A DNA stretch of 64,000 nt from Veillonella seminalis (GCF_003992065.1 NZ_RQUZ01000004.1:62001-126000); one strand, 5' to 3'; positions 7,203 through 15,164 are shown, counted from the first letter of the stretch. The notes: generated by a model not told the origin, from the sequence alone. Program-made: numbers and translations.

Positions 7203-8039
7203 TTGAACTTTTCAGAATTTGCAACCGGGTTGTTTCCTTTTTGCTCTGGTCACCTAGGCAAAGAACAATACTTTAATGAAATTATTGGAAATTTTATTCA
7301 GGATTCCGCCATGGATTCATGTCCGATTCTTGAGAAGAAGCCTGACACTAAATATCGTTATTTAAGCGGCAAACGTGTTATTCCACTTAAAGAGGCTAAA
7401 TACATTTATAATCATCGTGATAAGAAAAATTTTTCCCAATGGATTGCAACTCAAACCGATGAATTTGATTCATATGACGGTGTAGTAGGCTGGTTAAAAA
7501 GCAATGGTATAAATGATACTTATGCAGACGATGCTTGTGCCGATTTATTCGAGCAGATTTTATGTGATATTGTTTCTTCATCAAAAAATAAGCGCTCTCT
7601 TAAACCACCAATATCAAAGCTATTATCAGGCAGAGACTTAGAGCATCTTGATAAATTTATGAACGATTTTAACGAAATTCTGAAATTTTGTATTAGCACA
7701 GATCCTACAATTGAACCTATGCCACTTGAACTTCCAACACAATTCGATATGTTATATGAAATGTGGAAATATAGAGATACCGATTTTAAAAATGCGAAGC
7801 TCAATTCACTAAAATATGATATTATTAATAATCTCTACGATTATTTTTCTTATTGGGGACTTTTGATGTCATATGATACAGTTAGCGGCTATTGTGTATA
7901 TAAAAAGCCACTTTATCCAAGAAGTGAAGAAGTTAAAAAATCCCATCAAAAAAAGATGCTTGCTTTTAGAAAGATATTTGCTAATTTGCATGAAAATCTA
8001 TGTGAATTCGTTAATAATGCCGATTTGCCGATACAATAA
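7203..8039 (+). CDS. unrecognised 278-residue cytoplasmic protein in the accessory island
   Basis: Starts at TTG (GGGAGG lies 8-13 bases upstream; an ATG at 7198 stops after two codons). No signal peptide or membrane segment is present. The N-terminus has a Cys-containing FATGLFPFCSG segment and a later SGKRVIPLKEAKYIYNH stretch; the C-terminal half is mostly helical and acidic. I do not recognise a catalytic motif. The gene is AT-rich, isolated between the phage module and an XRE regulator, faces that regulator, and ends at a shared bidirectional terminator. Its position beside a regulator and a broken type I modification gene fits defence or mobile cargo, but no function can be read from the sequence. 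Confidence 0.75.
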   Translation: MNFSEFATGLFPFCSGHLGKEQYFNEIIGNFIQDSAMDSCPILEKKPDTKYRYLSGKRVIPLKEAKYIYNHRDKKNFSQWIATQTDEFDSYDGVVGWLKSNGINDTYADDACADLFEQILCDIVSSSKNKRSLKPPISKLLSGRDLEHLDKFMNDFNEILKFCISTDPTIEPMPLELPTQFDMLYEMWKYRDTDFKNAKLNSLKYDIINNLYDYFSYWGLLMSYDTVSGYCVYKKPLYPRSEEVKKSHQKKMLAFRKIFANLHENLCEFVNNADLPIQ

Positions 8040-8083
8040 AAAAAGAGCTATCTACATGACCTTTCAGTCAATATAGATAGCTC
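8038..8083 (-). terminator. bidirectional terminator between convergent genes
   Basis: GAGCTATCTA (8045-8054) pairs with TAGATAGCTC (8074-8083). The minus-strand reading is followed by seven T, so it mainly ends the XRE operon. The plus-strand reading has only CCATTTT and would be weaker. Confidence 0.8.
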
Positions 8084-8134
8084 CATTTTACAGCTCCGCA
8101 TAAAACACATCGGGCTATTGAGGTAACTTCTACT

Positions 8135-8329
8135 TTATCTTAGTAAGCTTATATCTTTTGCTGCATCCACCTGGGATACAACATCTTCCCAAGGGATCTG
8201 CACAAGTTTTCTTTGACTAGTCTTAATTTCGAGTATGACTTTATCTCCTTCAACGATAGCATCAAAAACTCGTTGTCCATTAAGAGTTGTATCGTGCAAA
8301 TTTCTAATCTGTTTCCTAATTTTCACCAT
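8135..8329 (-). CDS. small hypothetical protein paired with the XRE regulator
   Basis: A 64-residue protein beginning MVKIRKQIRNLHDTTLNGQRV and containing KVILEIKTSQRKLVQIPWEDV. It looks like a small beta-rich fold with many basic residues. The ATG at 8329 is chosen because AGGAGG sits eight bases upstream; the upstream in-frame GTG is too close to it. It lies 17 bases after the XRE gene stop and before the shared terminator, so the two form a two-gene operon. The arrangement resembles a regulator-partner or antitoxin-like pair, but neither protein matches a known toxin, so this is only a possibility. Confidence 0.6.
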   Translation of the reverse strand: MVKIRKQIRNLHDTTLNGQRVFDAIVEGDKVILEIKTSQRKLVQIPWEDVVSQVDAAKDISLLR

Positions 8330-8346
8330 ATACACTGCCTCCTCTT

Positions 8347-9150
8347 TTAAAATGGAATTTCTTCATCAAACTGTTGTGGCGGATCATCCTCATTTTCACC
8401 TTTCATGAAAGAATCAATGATATACCTGAATTCCTGCTTTACTTTTGGATGCTTTGTATTTTCAGCCACTGCTGCATAAAGGTTGTTAATGAACTCTGCC
8501 AGTTTGGAATCGCCATGATCACTGCACAGATATTGCGGTTCTTGTCCCGGTATGCTCATCCATATCTCTTTTGCAAAGACCTCCGAGTCATTGGTACGAT
8601 ACACACTCTTAGAAATATTCATGAGGTGCAAGTAGGCTCCATTCTTTAACCTCAATTCGAAACAATCCCCATGAATCGAAGTATGAACACCGAACGAATT
8701 TGAAACAAATACGACTCTTGAAACCTCTTCCGGGTACTCGCTCTCTCCCTCTTCATAGAAACGATGAAAATCAAATAATGGATGATTTGTAATACCATTC
8801 TGATCCGTTTCCATGTTGTTTAAACTTTCTGCCGAAACTCTTTCCCAGGCTAACAAATCATGAACTGTATCATGTTCCAACTTTTTCAAAAATGATATTA
8901 AATATCGTTCCGTCGGTGTGAGCGAAGATATATCCACTTTCAAAAGAGTATCGATACTAACATGGAGTACTTTTGCTATATTCATAATGAAATCAATACC
9001 TGGCCGACTTCCACCGTCCTTGCTAGTTCTAGATATATATCCGGCGCTGACACCTGCATCACTTTCAACCTCACCAATTTTCCGGTTCTCACTTTTTATT
9101 AAGAAGTCAACATTGTCAAACAGTACCTTAGGATTGAACTGTTCCGTCAT
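8347..9150 (-). CDS. XRE-family transcriptional regulator with a C-terminal unknown domain
   Basis: A 267-residue protein. Residues about 8-70 form a Cro/C1-type helix-turn-helix (VDFLIKSENRKIGEVESDAG, then VSAGYISRTSKDG and INIAKVLHVSIDTLL). The rest (about 90-267) is a conserved-looking sensing or partner domain with strands such as VSRVVFVSNSFGVHTSIHG and an acidic tail ending QQFDEEIPF. ATG 9150 has AAAGGAGG nine bases upstream; an ATG three codons earlier abuts the ribosome site. It is led by a near-consensus promoter overlapped by a CCTATA/TATAGG inverted repeat, so autoregulation is likely. Confidence 0.85.
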   Translation of the reverse strand: MTEQFNPKVLFDNVDFLIKSENRKIGEVESDAGVSAGYISRTSKDGGSRPGIDFIMNIAKVLHVSIDTLLKVDISSLTPTERYLISFLKKLEHDTVHDLLAWERVSAESLNNMETDQNGITNHPLFDFHRFYEEGESEYPEEVSRVVFVSNSFGVHTSIHGDCFELRLKNGAYLHLMNISKSVYRTNDSEVFAKEIWMSIPGQEPQYLCSDHGDSKLAEFINNLYAAVAENTKHPKVKQEFRYIIDSFMKGENEDDPPQQFDEEIPF

Positions 9151-9180
9151 ATCTATCATTCCTCCTTTGATTATATGTAA

Positions 9181-9234
9181 ATAATATCATGTTTTTACCT
9201 ATACGTCAATATTTTAAAAAAGTTGATTTATAGG
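9181..9234 (-). promoter_or_regulatory. promoter and candidate operator of the XRE regulator
   Basis: On the minus strand, TTGACG (9209-9204), a 17-bp spacer and TATTAT (9186-9181) lie 31 bases before the ATG. An inverted repeat CCTATA/TATAGG (9229-9234 and 9198-9203) brackets and overlaps the -35, a position suited to repression by the gene's own product. Confidence 0.7.
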
Positions 9235-9452
9235 CCAATTATTCCGCAGTTCTGGTATCTTATTGAACTTAAGGATTTTCCCAGCGGTCATCCTCTACGG
9301 CAGTAACGATAAAAAGCTATCGTTACTGCCGTATTCTTATTGCCGTCTTTTTCTTCGCCTTTGCCTTAAGGCCACTCCCCTATTTCCAGGCACAAAAAAA
9401 GCCGGCCATCTGCCGACGTTTGCCAAGCCCCCGCTATATATGGACTTTTCCA
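9235..9452. other. non-coding stretch with a perfect 14-bp stem hairpin
   Basis: ACGGCAGTAACGAT (9297-9310) is exactly repeated in inverted form at 9319-9332 around an 8-base loop. Neither side has a strong T run, so it is not a typical terminator. Further on, GCCGGC/GTCGGC arms near 9399-9416 followed by seven T on the minus strand may end transcription of the broken hsdM. No gene is supported here. Confidence 0.5.
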
Positions 9453-10145
9453 CTATGCACACCGTCCCCAATATTGTATCAATCCCAAGCATCTTTGCTC
9501 ATATATCTTAATGTTTTCCTTGCCACGCAAATGGTTCGCCACCACTTCCGACATGAGGAGCGACACTTCATGAGGTGTGTAAAATTCCCCTGCTTTTTTA
9601 CCGGCATTAGCGGCAAAATTGGAAATCAAATATTCATAGATAAAACCGATCACATCATAGTCCTGTTTTTTATGCATCGGAATCTCATCAATAAGCTGTG
9701 CCAAATCACGAACAGCCTTTGTCTGCGAATTTGTGTTTTCACCTAACTTGGAAAGCCCTGTTTCAAGAGTATTAAAAACACCGTCAAATACTTTTTTATG
9801 CGATGGTGAAATTAAACGAGTGAAGGAAGATAAGGCGGTACGAACATTATCCACCGAAAAGTCTGAGCCCATCTCAATCCATGTAGAAAAAAGATCTTTA
9901 TACGCAATAAAATAGCCTAAGTTCTTCTGAACCGTACGCACGGTTTCAGCGTCATCCTCATTTACGTATTCTTTAATATCTTCCGGCGTATATTCTTGAG
10001 ATAAAAGCCATTGTTCTTCTTTATCCGACAAATATTTATAAAAAATAAACCCAAGAATATAATCCTTGTACTCATTGGCTTCAATTTTAGACCGCATGCG
10101 GTTCGCAGATTCCCAGATCTTGGCAGCAAGCTGATGTTTGTTCAT
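9453..10145 (-). pseudogene. hsdM: type I restriction-modification methylase (HsdM), 3'-truncated
   Basis: The first about 215 residues are a clear HsdM: MNKHQLAAKIWESANRMRSK, KDYILGFIFYKYLS, and the N-terminal domain through KKAGEFYTPHEVSLLMSEVV. The match ends at GKENIKIYE, exactly where the SAM-binding DPxxGSG motif should begin. After a short unrelated tail the frame stops. The NPPF catalytic motif and the C-terminal domain are absent, as are HsdS and HsdR. A full HsdM is about 500 residues. The ribosome site GGAGGATG is intact, so the fragment may still be translated, but it cannot methylate DNA. It marks a deletion or recombination scar in the island. Confidence 0.88.
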
Positions 10146-10200
10146 AAATACATCCTCCAGATAATCCCCTTTAAGCTGAAAAAGGCAAAAAATTTTTATT

Positions 10201-10221
10201 TTACGCTAATATCAAGCGTAA
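10201..10221. promoter_or_regulatory. palindrome TTACGCT-7-AGCGTAA upstream of the hsdM remnant
   Basis: Perfect seven-base arms around a 7-bp AT spacer, 56 bases before the hsdM start. The size and symmetry fit a dimeric repressor or restriction-modification controller site. No controller gene is visible beside it now. Confidence 0.5.
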
Positions 10222-10418
10222 GTCTATATGAATATATTATATGAAATATCAGCTAAGAATCAATAGAAAAAAAATGTAGTAGCAACACCGAAGAACGCCG
10301 AAGAGCTTCTAACACCACCTTAATGCAATAATTTTCTGTCATTGAACTCTCCCCCTTTAATATCCTATCCACTTTTTTACAGCCCTTTTAATCAAACAAT
10401 CACTCTTAATTAATACCA

Positions 10419-10447
10419 TTGACTCAAACATCTATTCGATGTATTAT
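10419..10447 (+). promoter_or_regulatory. promoter of the UmuC-like operon with an internal dyad
   Basis: TTGACT (10419-10424), a 17-bp spacer and TATTAT (10442-10447). The spacer contains ACATC-TATTC-GATGT (10428-10442), an inverted repeat placed where a repressor would block RNA polymerase. In this genomic context an SOS or LexA-type operator is a reasonable guess, although the sequence is not the Bacillus consensus. Confidence 0.7.
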
Positions 10448-10486
10448 TTTAGTAAAGAAGGTATTACGTAAAAAGGAGGTGCCATT

Positions 10487-11926
10487 ATGGGCTATATTAA
10501 CTACGACTTGGAACCCCGCTCAGACATTGCGTTCATCGACATGAAGTCATTTTACGCCAGTGTCGAATGTATCGAACGCGGTTTAAATCCCCTCACAACT
10601 TCATTATGTGTCATGAGCCGGGCTGATAATTCCAAAGGCCTGATTTTGGCGTCCTCCCCAACGTTTAAACGCGTCTTCGGCAAGCAAAACGTAAGTCGCT
10701 CCTATGATTTACCCTTCGATATCGAAACCCGAAAGTTTAATTTACGCCGTGCCCTCAAAGAAGGCTTACCCATTACGCCAAAATACATTAATTACATTGA
10801 AAACTGGGCCAAACGCACTCTGATTGTGCCGCCGCGCATGGGGCTTTATATTATAAAAAACATCGAGATTCAACGGATTCTTCGTGAATATGCTGCCAAC
10901 GAAGATATTTGCCCCTATTCTATCGACGAAGGCTTTGTGGATCTGACCCGCTCTTTAAAATATTTTGTTCCTAATCCCCATTTAAGCCGTCGTGAAAAAC
11001 TGGATATTCTATCTGCCAAAATCCAGCATGATATTCGTCAACGAACCGGCATTTTCTCCACGGTAGGTATGTCAAATGCGAACCCTCTACTCGCTAAACT
11101 CGCCTTAGACAATGAAGCTAAAACAACATCCACCATGCGTGCCAACTGGTCGTATGAAGATGTGTCCACTAAGGTGTGGCAGATTCCAAAACTGACTAAC
11201 TTCTGGGGCATCGGCAGTCGTATGGCACGCCGTTTAAATAATCTTGGCATTCATTCCATTAAAGAACTGGCTAACAGTAACCCGGATGTTCTTCAAAAAG
11301 ATTTAGGCATCATCGGCGTACAGCTCTGGTTTCACGCCAACGGCGTTGACGAAAGTAATGTACGTGAACCATATACGCCACAATCCAAAGGTCTAGGCAA
11401 CTCACAAATCTTACCTCGTAACTATACAAAGCAAGATGAAATTGAGCTCTTGCTCAGCGAGATGGCGGAACAAGTGGCTATCCGTCTACGCCGCAGCCAT
11501 CAGCAAACACGCTGTGTGTCCGTTTATATCGGTTTTGTCAAAGAAAGCTATTTCGAACAACAATCCCGTGGTTCTTTCCAAGCACAGATGAAGATTGAAC
11601 CGACTCAACTGACCGATGAACTAACACGGCATATAATAAAATTATTTCGCAAACATTACAAAGGTGAAGCCGTCCGTCAAATTGGCGTTCAGTACAGCCA
11701 GTTTATTCCGGAAGCCTTACAATCTATTTCTCTTTTTGACAATCCGGATACAGTTCGCAAAACTCATAGCCTGCAACATACCATTGATGATATTCGCCGC
11801 CTACACGGCTTTCTGGCTATTCAAAAGGGCTCTTTTTTATTGGATTCATCGCGTGCCATCGCGCGCAGCAAACTCATTGGCGGTCATGCAGCCGGCGGTG
11901 CCGGCGGTTTGGACGGACTCCTATGA
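10487..11926 (+). CDS. Y-family translesion DNA polymerase (UmuC/UvrX-type)
   Basis: A 479-residue error-prone polymerase that copies damaged templates. The first carboxylate motif is in AFIDMKSFYASVE (about residues 15-27). SIDEGFVDLT near 145 gives the paired Asp-Glu of the active site, and GIFSTVGMSNANPLLAKLALD (near 188) is the typical Y-family palm segment. A helix-hairpin-helix and little-finger domain follow. Long Firmicutes Y-polymerases of this type (UvrX/YqjW) are often mobile-element borne and lie before a YolD gene, as here. The ribosome site AAAGGAGGTG is strong. The stop overlaps the next start by four bases, so the operon is translationally coupled. Confidence 0.93.
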   Translation: MGYINYDLEPRSDIAFIDMKSFYASVECIERGLNPLTTSLCVMSRADNSKGLILASSPTFKRVFGKQNVSRSYDLPFDIETRKFNLRRALKEGLPITPKYINYIENWAKRTLIVPPRMGLYIIKNIEIQRILREYAANEDICPYSIDEGFVDLTRSLKYFVPNPHLSRREKLDILSAKIQHDIRQRTGIFSTVGMSNANPLLAKLALDNEAKTTSTMRANWSYEDVSTKVWQIPKLTNFWGIGSRMARRLNNLGIHSIKELANSNPDVLQKDLGIIGVQLWFHANGVDESNVREPYTPQSKGLGNSQILPRNYTKQDEIELLLSEMAEQVAIRLRRSHQQTRCVSVYIGFVKESYFEQQSRGSFQAQMKIEPTQLTDELTRHIIKLFRKHYKGEAVRQIGVQYSQFIPEALQSISLFDNPDTVRKTHSLQHTIDDIRRLHGFLAIQKGSFLLDSSRAIARSKLIGGHAAGGAGGLDGLL

Positions 11927-12306
11927 TTGACCGTTCCTATTTGCCATTCAAATCCGCCCGTACCTACAAAGACCGTAAAATGGCCAAATGGATGGGCTTC
12001 TTTTTATCCGACCACCAAACGGCCTTACTCCAATCGCACATGAAGCTTGAAATCGATGAATCTATGAGTCTTGAGGAACGACTAACTTGGCTAGGCAGGC
12101 TCTATGCCGGACAATATACGGCTAACTTTGAAGTACGCGTGCAGCATAAAGGTCAACCTGTTACCACACATAACATCACAGGCAAAGTATATGATCTCAG
12201 CTTGACCGGAGTAACGATTAAACACCCGGATGATAGCTTTACAACCTTAACTATAGATACTATTAATCGCATTACAACCGAGGAGATGGCAAACGATGGA
12301 ATCTAG
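11923..12306 (+). CDS. YolD-like protein
   Basis: A 127-residue YolD-family protein; YolD genes accompany Y-family polymerases in Firmicutes and may act as UmuD-like partners. Visible family features are the opening DRSYLPFKSARTYKDRKMAKWMGFFLSDH and the C-terminal beta segment GKVYDLSLTGVTIKHP ending in a short strand around TLTIDTINRI. No protease Ser/Lys pair of UmuD type is apparent. It overlaps the polymerase gene by four bases (ATGA) and the next gene by 11, so all three are one translational unit. Confidence 0.85.
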   Translation: MIDRSYLPFKSARTYKDRKMAKWMGFFLSDHQTALLQSHMKLEIDESMSLEERLTWLGRLYAGQYTANFEVRVQHKGQPVTTHNITGKVYDLSLTGVTIKHPDDSFTTLTIDTINRITTEEMANDGI

Positions 12307-12589
12307 AGAATTTCAACGTAACCAATTGCAATTTTCATACTTTTCACCGAATTATTTAAAGTTTGAAGAAGACTTCTATGAATATTCAGCCCTGGATACA
12401 CCCCTAACCTTTTTAACCGATGATATTTTACAAAGTATGGCCCGTTCACAGCAAAATTATTTCAAGCTCAACAAAGAAAACGCAAAAGATAACCGCAACC
12501 ATTATTTTTACTTTAAAATCCATGCCGTCGAAGGCAAACGCCTCATCCGGCAATATATTTATGACGGCCATTCGTTAACTAAAAGATAA
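12296..12589 (+). CDS. small third gene of the UmuC-YolD operon (DUF5960-like)
   Basis: A 97-residue protein: FQRNQLQFSYFSPNYLKFEE, LDTPLTFLTDDILQSMARS, then KLNKENAKDNRNHYFYFKI. This pattern resembles DUF5960 proteins I recall next to umuC-like genes in other Firmicutes. The assignment is from memory and is modest. It is aromatic-rich, with no membrane segment or catalytic motif. It starts inside the YolD-like gene, so it is coupled, suggesting a dedicated accessory of the lesion-bypass polymerase. Confidence 0.65.
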   Translation: MESREFQRNQLQFSYFSPNYLKFEEDFYEYSALDTPLTFLTDDILQSMARSQQNYFKLNKENAKDNRNHYFYFKIHAVEGKRLIRQYIYDGHSLTKR

Positions 12590-12650
12590 ACTACACTGTT
12601 ATAAATAAGTTAGCTATATAAGAAAAAATTCTTAGTATTCGGCTTCAAAT

Positions 12651-12680
12651 TTTAAAGGGGGCGAATTCGACCCCTTTAAA
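12651..12680. repeat. 30-bp near-perfect palindrome
   Basis: TTTAAAGGGG (12651-12660) and CCCCTTTAAA (12671-12680) flank a centre that is itself symmetric (CGAATTCG, 12662-12669). Fourteen of 15 base pairs are complementary. There is no T run, so it is not a standard terminator. It lies 61 bases after the operon's last stop. Confidence 0.7.
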
Positions 12681-12734
12681 TCAGAGATTTCGATATACTG
12701 TAAATAATTTAGAAAAATATCAAAAATCACCATC

Positions 12735-12783
12735 AACAAAAAAGCAACCAAAGGCATTTTCACCTTTAGTTGCTTTTTGCTTT
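12735..12783 (+). terminator. terminator of the UmuC-like operon (bidirectional)
   Basis: AAAAAGCAACCAAAGG pairs with CCTTTAGTTGCTTTTT around a short loop, with one mismatch. A-runs and T-runs on both sides allow it to serve both this operon and the convergent ArnT-like gene. Confidence 0.8.
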
Positions 12784-12792
12784 ATTGATTAT

Positions 12793-12848
12793 GTTACTTA
12801 ACTTAAAATCAGATGGTTACTTAACCAAGTATTATACTGTTACTTAAC
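12793..12848. repeat. three GTTACTTAAC repeats at exact 23-bp spacing
   Basis: Identical decamers start at 12793, 12816 and 12839. The 13 bases between them differ, so only the decamer is conserved. The decamer is itself near-symmetric (GTTA-CT-TAAC). The array ends 28 bases past the 3' end of the ArnT-like gene. Confidence 0.6.
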
Positions 12849-12876
12849 TAAATCTCCTATTGCCCACTTAGGCACC

Positions 12877-14502
12877 TTATTTTCTAAACACCGTAAATTT
12901 ATCCAAAGCTTTTACTTCTTGCCATTGTCCCGGCATATCAGCTTTAAATTCTTTTAAGCGGCGATTATCTACGATGGCAACAACGTCATCACGTGTTGCC
13001 ACGGTTTCTTCCGCAATGAACGGCATTACGTTTTTTGTATTCCAATTCATAGCCGACGGTTCAAGACCCGGAATATCAGCGGCTTTTTCCACCCGATAAA
13101 TCAACTGATTACTGTAGAAGCCGGCCGATGTCTGATAACGACCATAGCTTACGACCATATCTCCCGGTTTTACCGTTTGGGCCACCACGTTCCCCACATC
13201 TTTAGAGGAATAAGCGTTGCAATACGGAATCGCTACGGCAAAGGTAAGCACGGAGTACAGTACGATATTGGCAATCACAGTGTATTTCACCAATTTCAAA
13301 TGGTTTACCATCACACGAGCCGCCAAAATAGCGATTGGCAACAAATACGGGAAGGTATATGTCGTATATTTGGTCGCCATCAATTGATAGAATACGGCAA
13401 TCGTAAATGCCCAAATCAACAAGAAAATTGTGGTCTGATCAAAGCGCATCATGCCACGAAGTGTTGCTCGCCAACCAGCCGTCCCCTCACTACCGGAATT
13501 GGTAGCGTATTGTGCATGGAGAACGGCACCGCCACTGTTCACAGAACCGATATTCATAACCAGCGAATCGAAACGATTATCATCAGTTTTATTGGCTCCC
13601 CCCACACCTATATTCGCACCGGAAGCCATGGCCGTCTGCAAACGCTGACGCTGTGCCTGAAAACGACGTTTAAAGAGGTACGGTAAGGTAAACACCCACG
13701 GGAAGAACCCGATAATAAACATGCCAAAGTAGTAATACCACACATTATCGCGCGGATGTTCCGAAACGGTGGCACGCAATACATTGTGAACACCCAAGAA
13801 GGTATCGATAAAATCCATGCCGTGCACGCTGTACATGTAGTAATACCAAGGACCGGCCGTCAAGACAAATATGGCAATCCCGCCGAGCCATTTCATATGA
13901 AGCAATTCTTTGTAATCGCGCTGTGAAACTAAGAATAACACAACGATTAAGCCCGGTAACAACAAGCCGATAGGACCTTTTGTCAAAACAGCTAAGCCTG
14001 CAAAGAAATACGCCCCGTAATAGTAATTACGCTGTTTAAAATAATAACCCAAATAAAACGAAATCAACGCCGCGTTAAAGAACACGAATAAAGTCATATC
14101 GGTAATGACAGTTTTAGAAATGAGCCAATATTCTAAAGAAGTTCCCAAAACAACCGTAGCTACAAGCGCGGTCAGACGGTTAAAGAGTTTTTGTGTGAAC
14201 CAATAGGTCATCAAAAGCCCGATAATCCCGAAGACAGCTGGGAAAAAACGCGCCACCCATTCATTGACGCCGAATAGTTTAAACGCAGCAATCACTTCCC
14301 AATAAAAGAAAATCGGTTTGTCATACCAATAATTACCGTAAATCTGAGGCGATAAATAATTACCGGCTGCTAACATCTCTTTTGACGTTAAAGCATAGTT
14401 AGACTCTACCGGATCCGTGATGGCAATGCCCCAATTGCCCAAGAAAAATAGATACACACCTAACAGTAAAATCCAACCGAGATATTTTCTTGACTCACTC
14501 AT
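12877..14502 (-). CDS. ArnT-like / GT83 family membrane glycosyltransferase
   Basis: A 541-residue multi-pass membrane protein. The N-terminal loop after the first membrane span has DPVESNYALTSKEMLAAGNYLSPQIYG and DKPIFFYW, the region that holds the catalytic acidic residue and substrate loop in ArnT/PMT-type enzymes. About a dozen hydrophobic spans follow and then a short soluble tail. ArnT relatives move a sugar from undecaprenyl phosphate to lipid A or other envelope glycans, often lowering surface charge. ATG 14502 has GAGGAG ten bases upstream and overlaps the PAP2 stop by eight bases. Pairing with a PAP2 phosphatase fits recycling of the lipid carrier. The sugar and acceptor cannot be told from sequence. 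Confidence 0.8.
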   Translation of the reverse strand: MSESRKYLGWILLLGVYLFFLGNWGIAITDPVESNYALTSKEMLAAGNYLSPQIYGNYWYDKPIFFYWEVIAAFKLFGVNEWVARFFPAVFGIIGLLMTYWFTQKLFNRLTALVATVVLGTSLEYWLISKTVITDMTLFVFFNAALISFYLGYYFKQRNYYYGAYFFAGLAVLTKGPIGLLLPGLIVVLFLVSQRDYKELLHMKWLGGIAIFVLTAGPWYYYMYSVHGMDFIDTFLGVHNVLRATVSEHPRDNVWYYYFGMFIIGFFPWVFTLPYLFKRRFQAQRQRLQTAMASGANIGVGGANKTDDNRFDSLVMNIGSVNSGGAVLHAQYATNSGSEGTAGWRATLRGMMRFDQTTIFLLIWAFTIAVFYQLMATKYTTYTFPYLLPIAILAARVMVNHLKLVKYTVIANIVLYSVLTFAVAIPYCNAYSSKDVGNVVAQTVKPGDMVVSYGRYQTSAGFYSNQLIYRVEKAADIPGLEPSAMNWNTKNVMPFIAEETVATRDDVVAIVDNRRLKEFKADMPGQWQEVKALDKFTVFRK

Positions 14503-15127
14503 GATGGGCACTCTCCTCAATCTGCGTATAGGATAACTCAAAATCTGAACGGGATTTTTCAGCAGCGATGGAATGACGCTGTGCATATTTTTTGGCAAAA
14601 TAACGCCAACCATATACACTGACCATACCTATAATCACCCCGAATATACCACCCATAATAACATCCGACGGATAATGTACATATAAATAAATTCTCGAAA
14701 AACTGATAAGTAATGCTACGCCTAAGGCCACATAACGGCCCGGAATTTTATTCATAAATAAAATCGTAACTGTAGCCAAAGCTGACCAAGCATGGCCGGA
14801 TGGGAACGAATAATCCCACGGTTCATGGATTAACAGCTGCACGGCCGGTTGCAGTTCAAACGGTCTGGGCCGAGCCACCAGCGGTTTAACGCCCAAGTTC
14901 AAAAGGACGAATCCGATGACCATAGCCGTAAGTATCATATAACCGACTTTTCGGTATTTCTTTTGAAACATCAATACTATGCCGAGAGCAATCCAGATTA
15001 TGCCGGCATTACCTAAATCGGTGGCTTCTTCCATAAGAATATCCAGCCAATGTGTATGTCCATATAACCATATATAATTCAAAATTGAAAAATCATATTG
15101 TTGTATGAGACTAAAAAATTGTTCCAT
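14495..15127 (-). CDS. PAP2-family membrane phosphatase
   Basis: A 210-residue integral membrane protein with the three PAP2 catalytic motifs: KPLVARPRPF (near residue 90), PSGHAWSA (near 120) and SRIYLYVHYPSDV (near 155). Active-site His and Arg are all present. The family removes phosphates from undecaprenyl pyrophosphate or phosphatidate on the outer face of the inner membrane. It is the first gene of a two-gene operon with the ArnT-like transferase, so it may regenerate or trim its lipid carrier. ATG 15127 is preferred over the TTG just before it. The promoter region carries direct repeats that look like a response-regulator site. Confidence 0.88.
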   Translation of the reverse strand: MEQFFSLIQQYDFSILNYIWLYGHTHWLDILMEEATDLGNAGIIWIALGIVLMFQKKYRKVGYMILTAMVIGFVLLNLGVKPLVARPRPFELQPAVQLLIHEPWDYSFPSGHAWSALATVTILFMNKIPGRYVALGVALLISFSRIYLYVHYPSDVIMGGIFGVIIGMVSVYGWRYFAKKYAQRHSIAAEKSRSDFELSYTQIEESAHHE

Positions 15128-15164
15128 CAATGTAATAGCCCCCTTTCTTCTAATTTACAGTCTT

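Noticed and set aside
7203-10145. A working type I restriction-modification system or classical toxin-antitoxin pair
   Set aside because: HsdM lacks its SAM and NPPF motifs, HsdS and HsdR are absent, and no toxin fold is recognisable in the small partner of the XRE gene.
12793-12848. The idea that the GTTACTTAAC repeats are further copies of the phage box CGGTACTTAAC
   Set aside because: They share TACTTAAC, but the second box is missing, the spacing differs, and GTTAxxTAAC also occurs in a hairpin near 23341. The likeness is probably chance.
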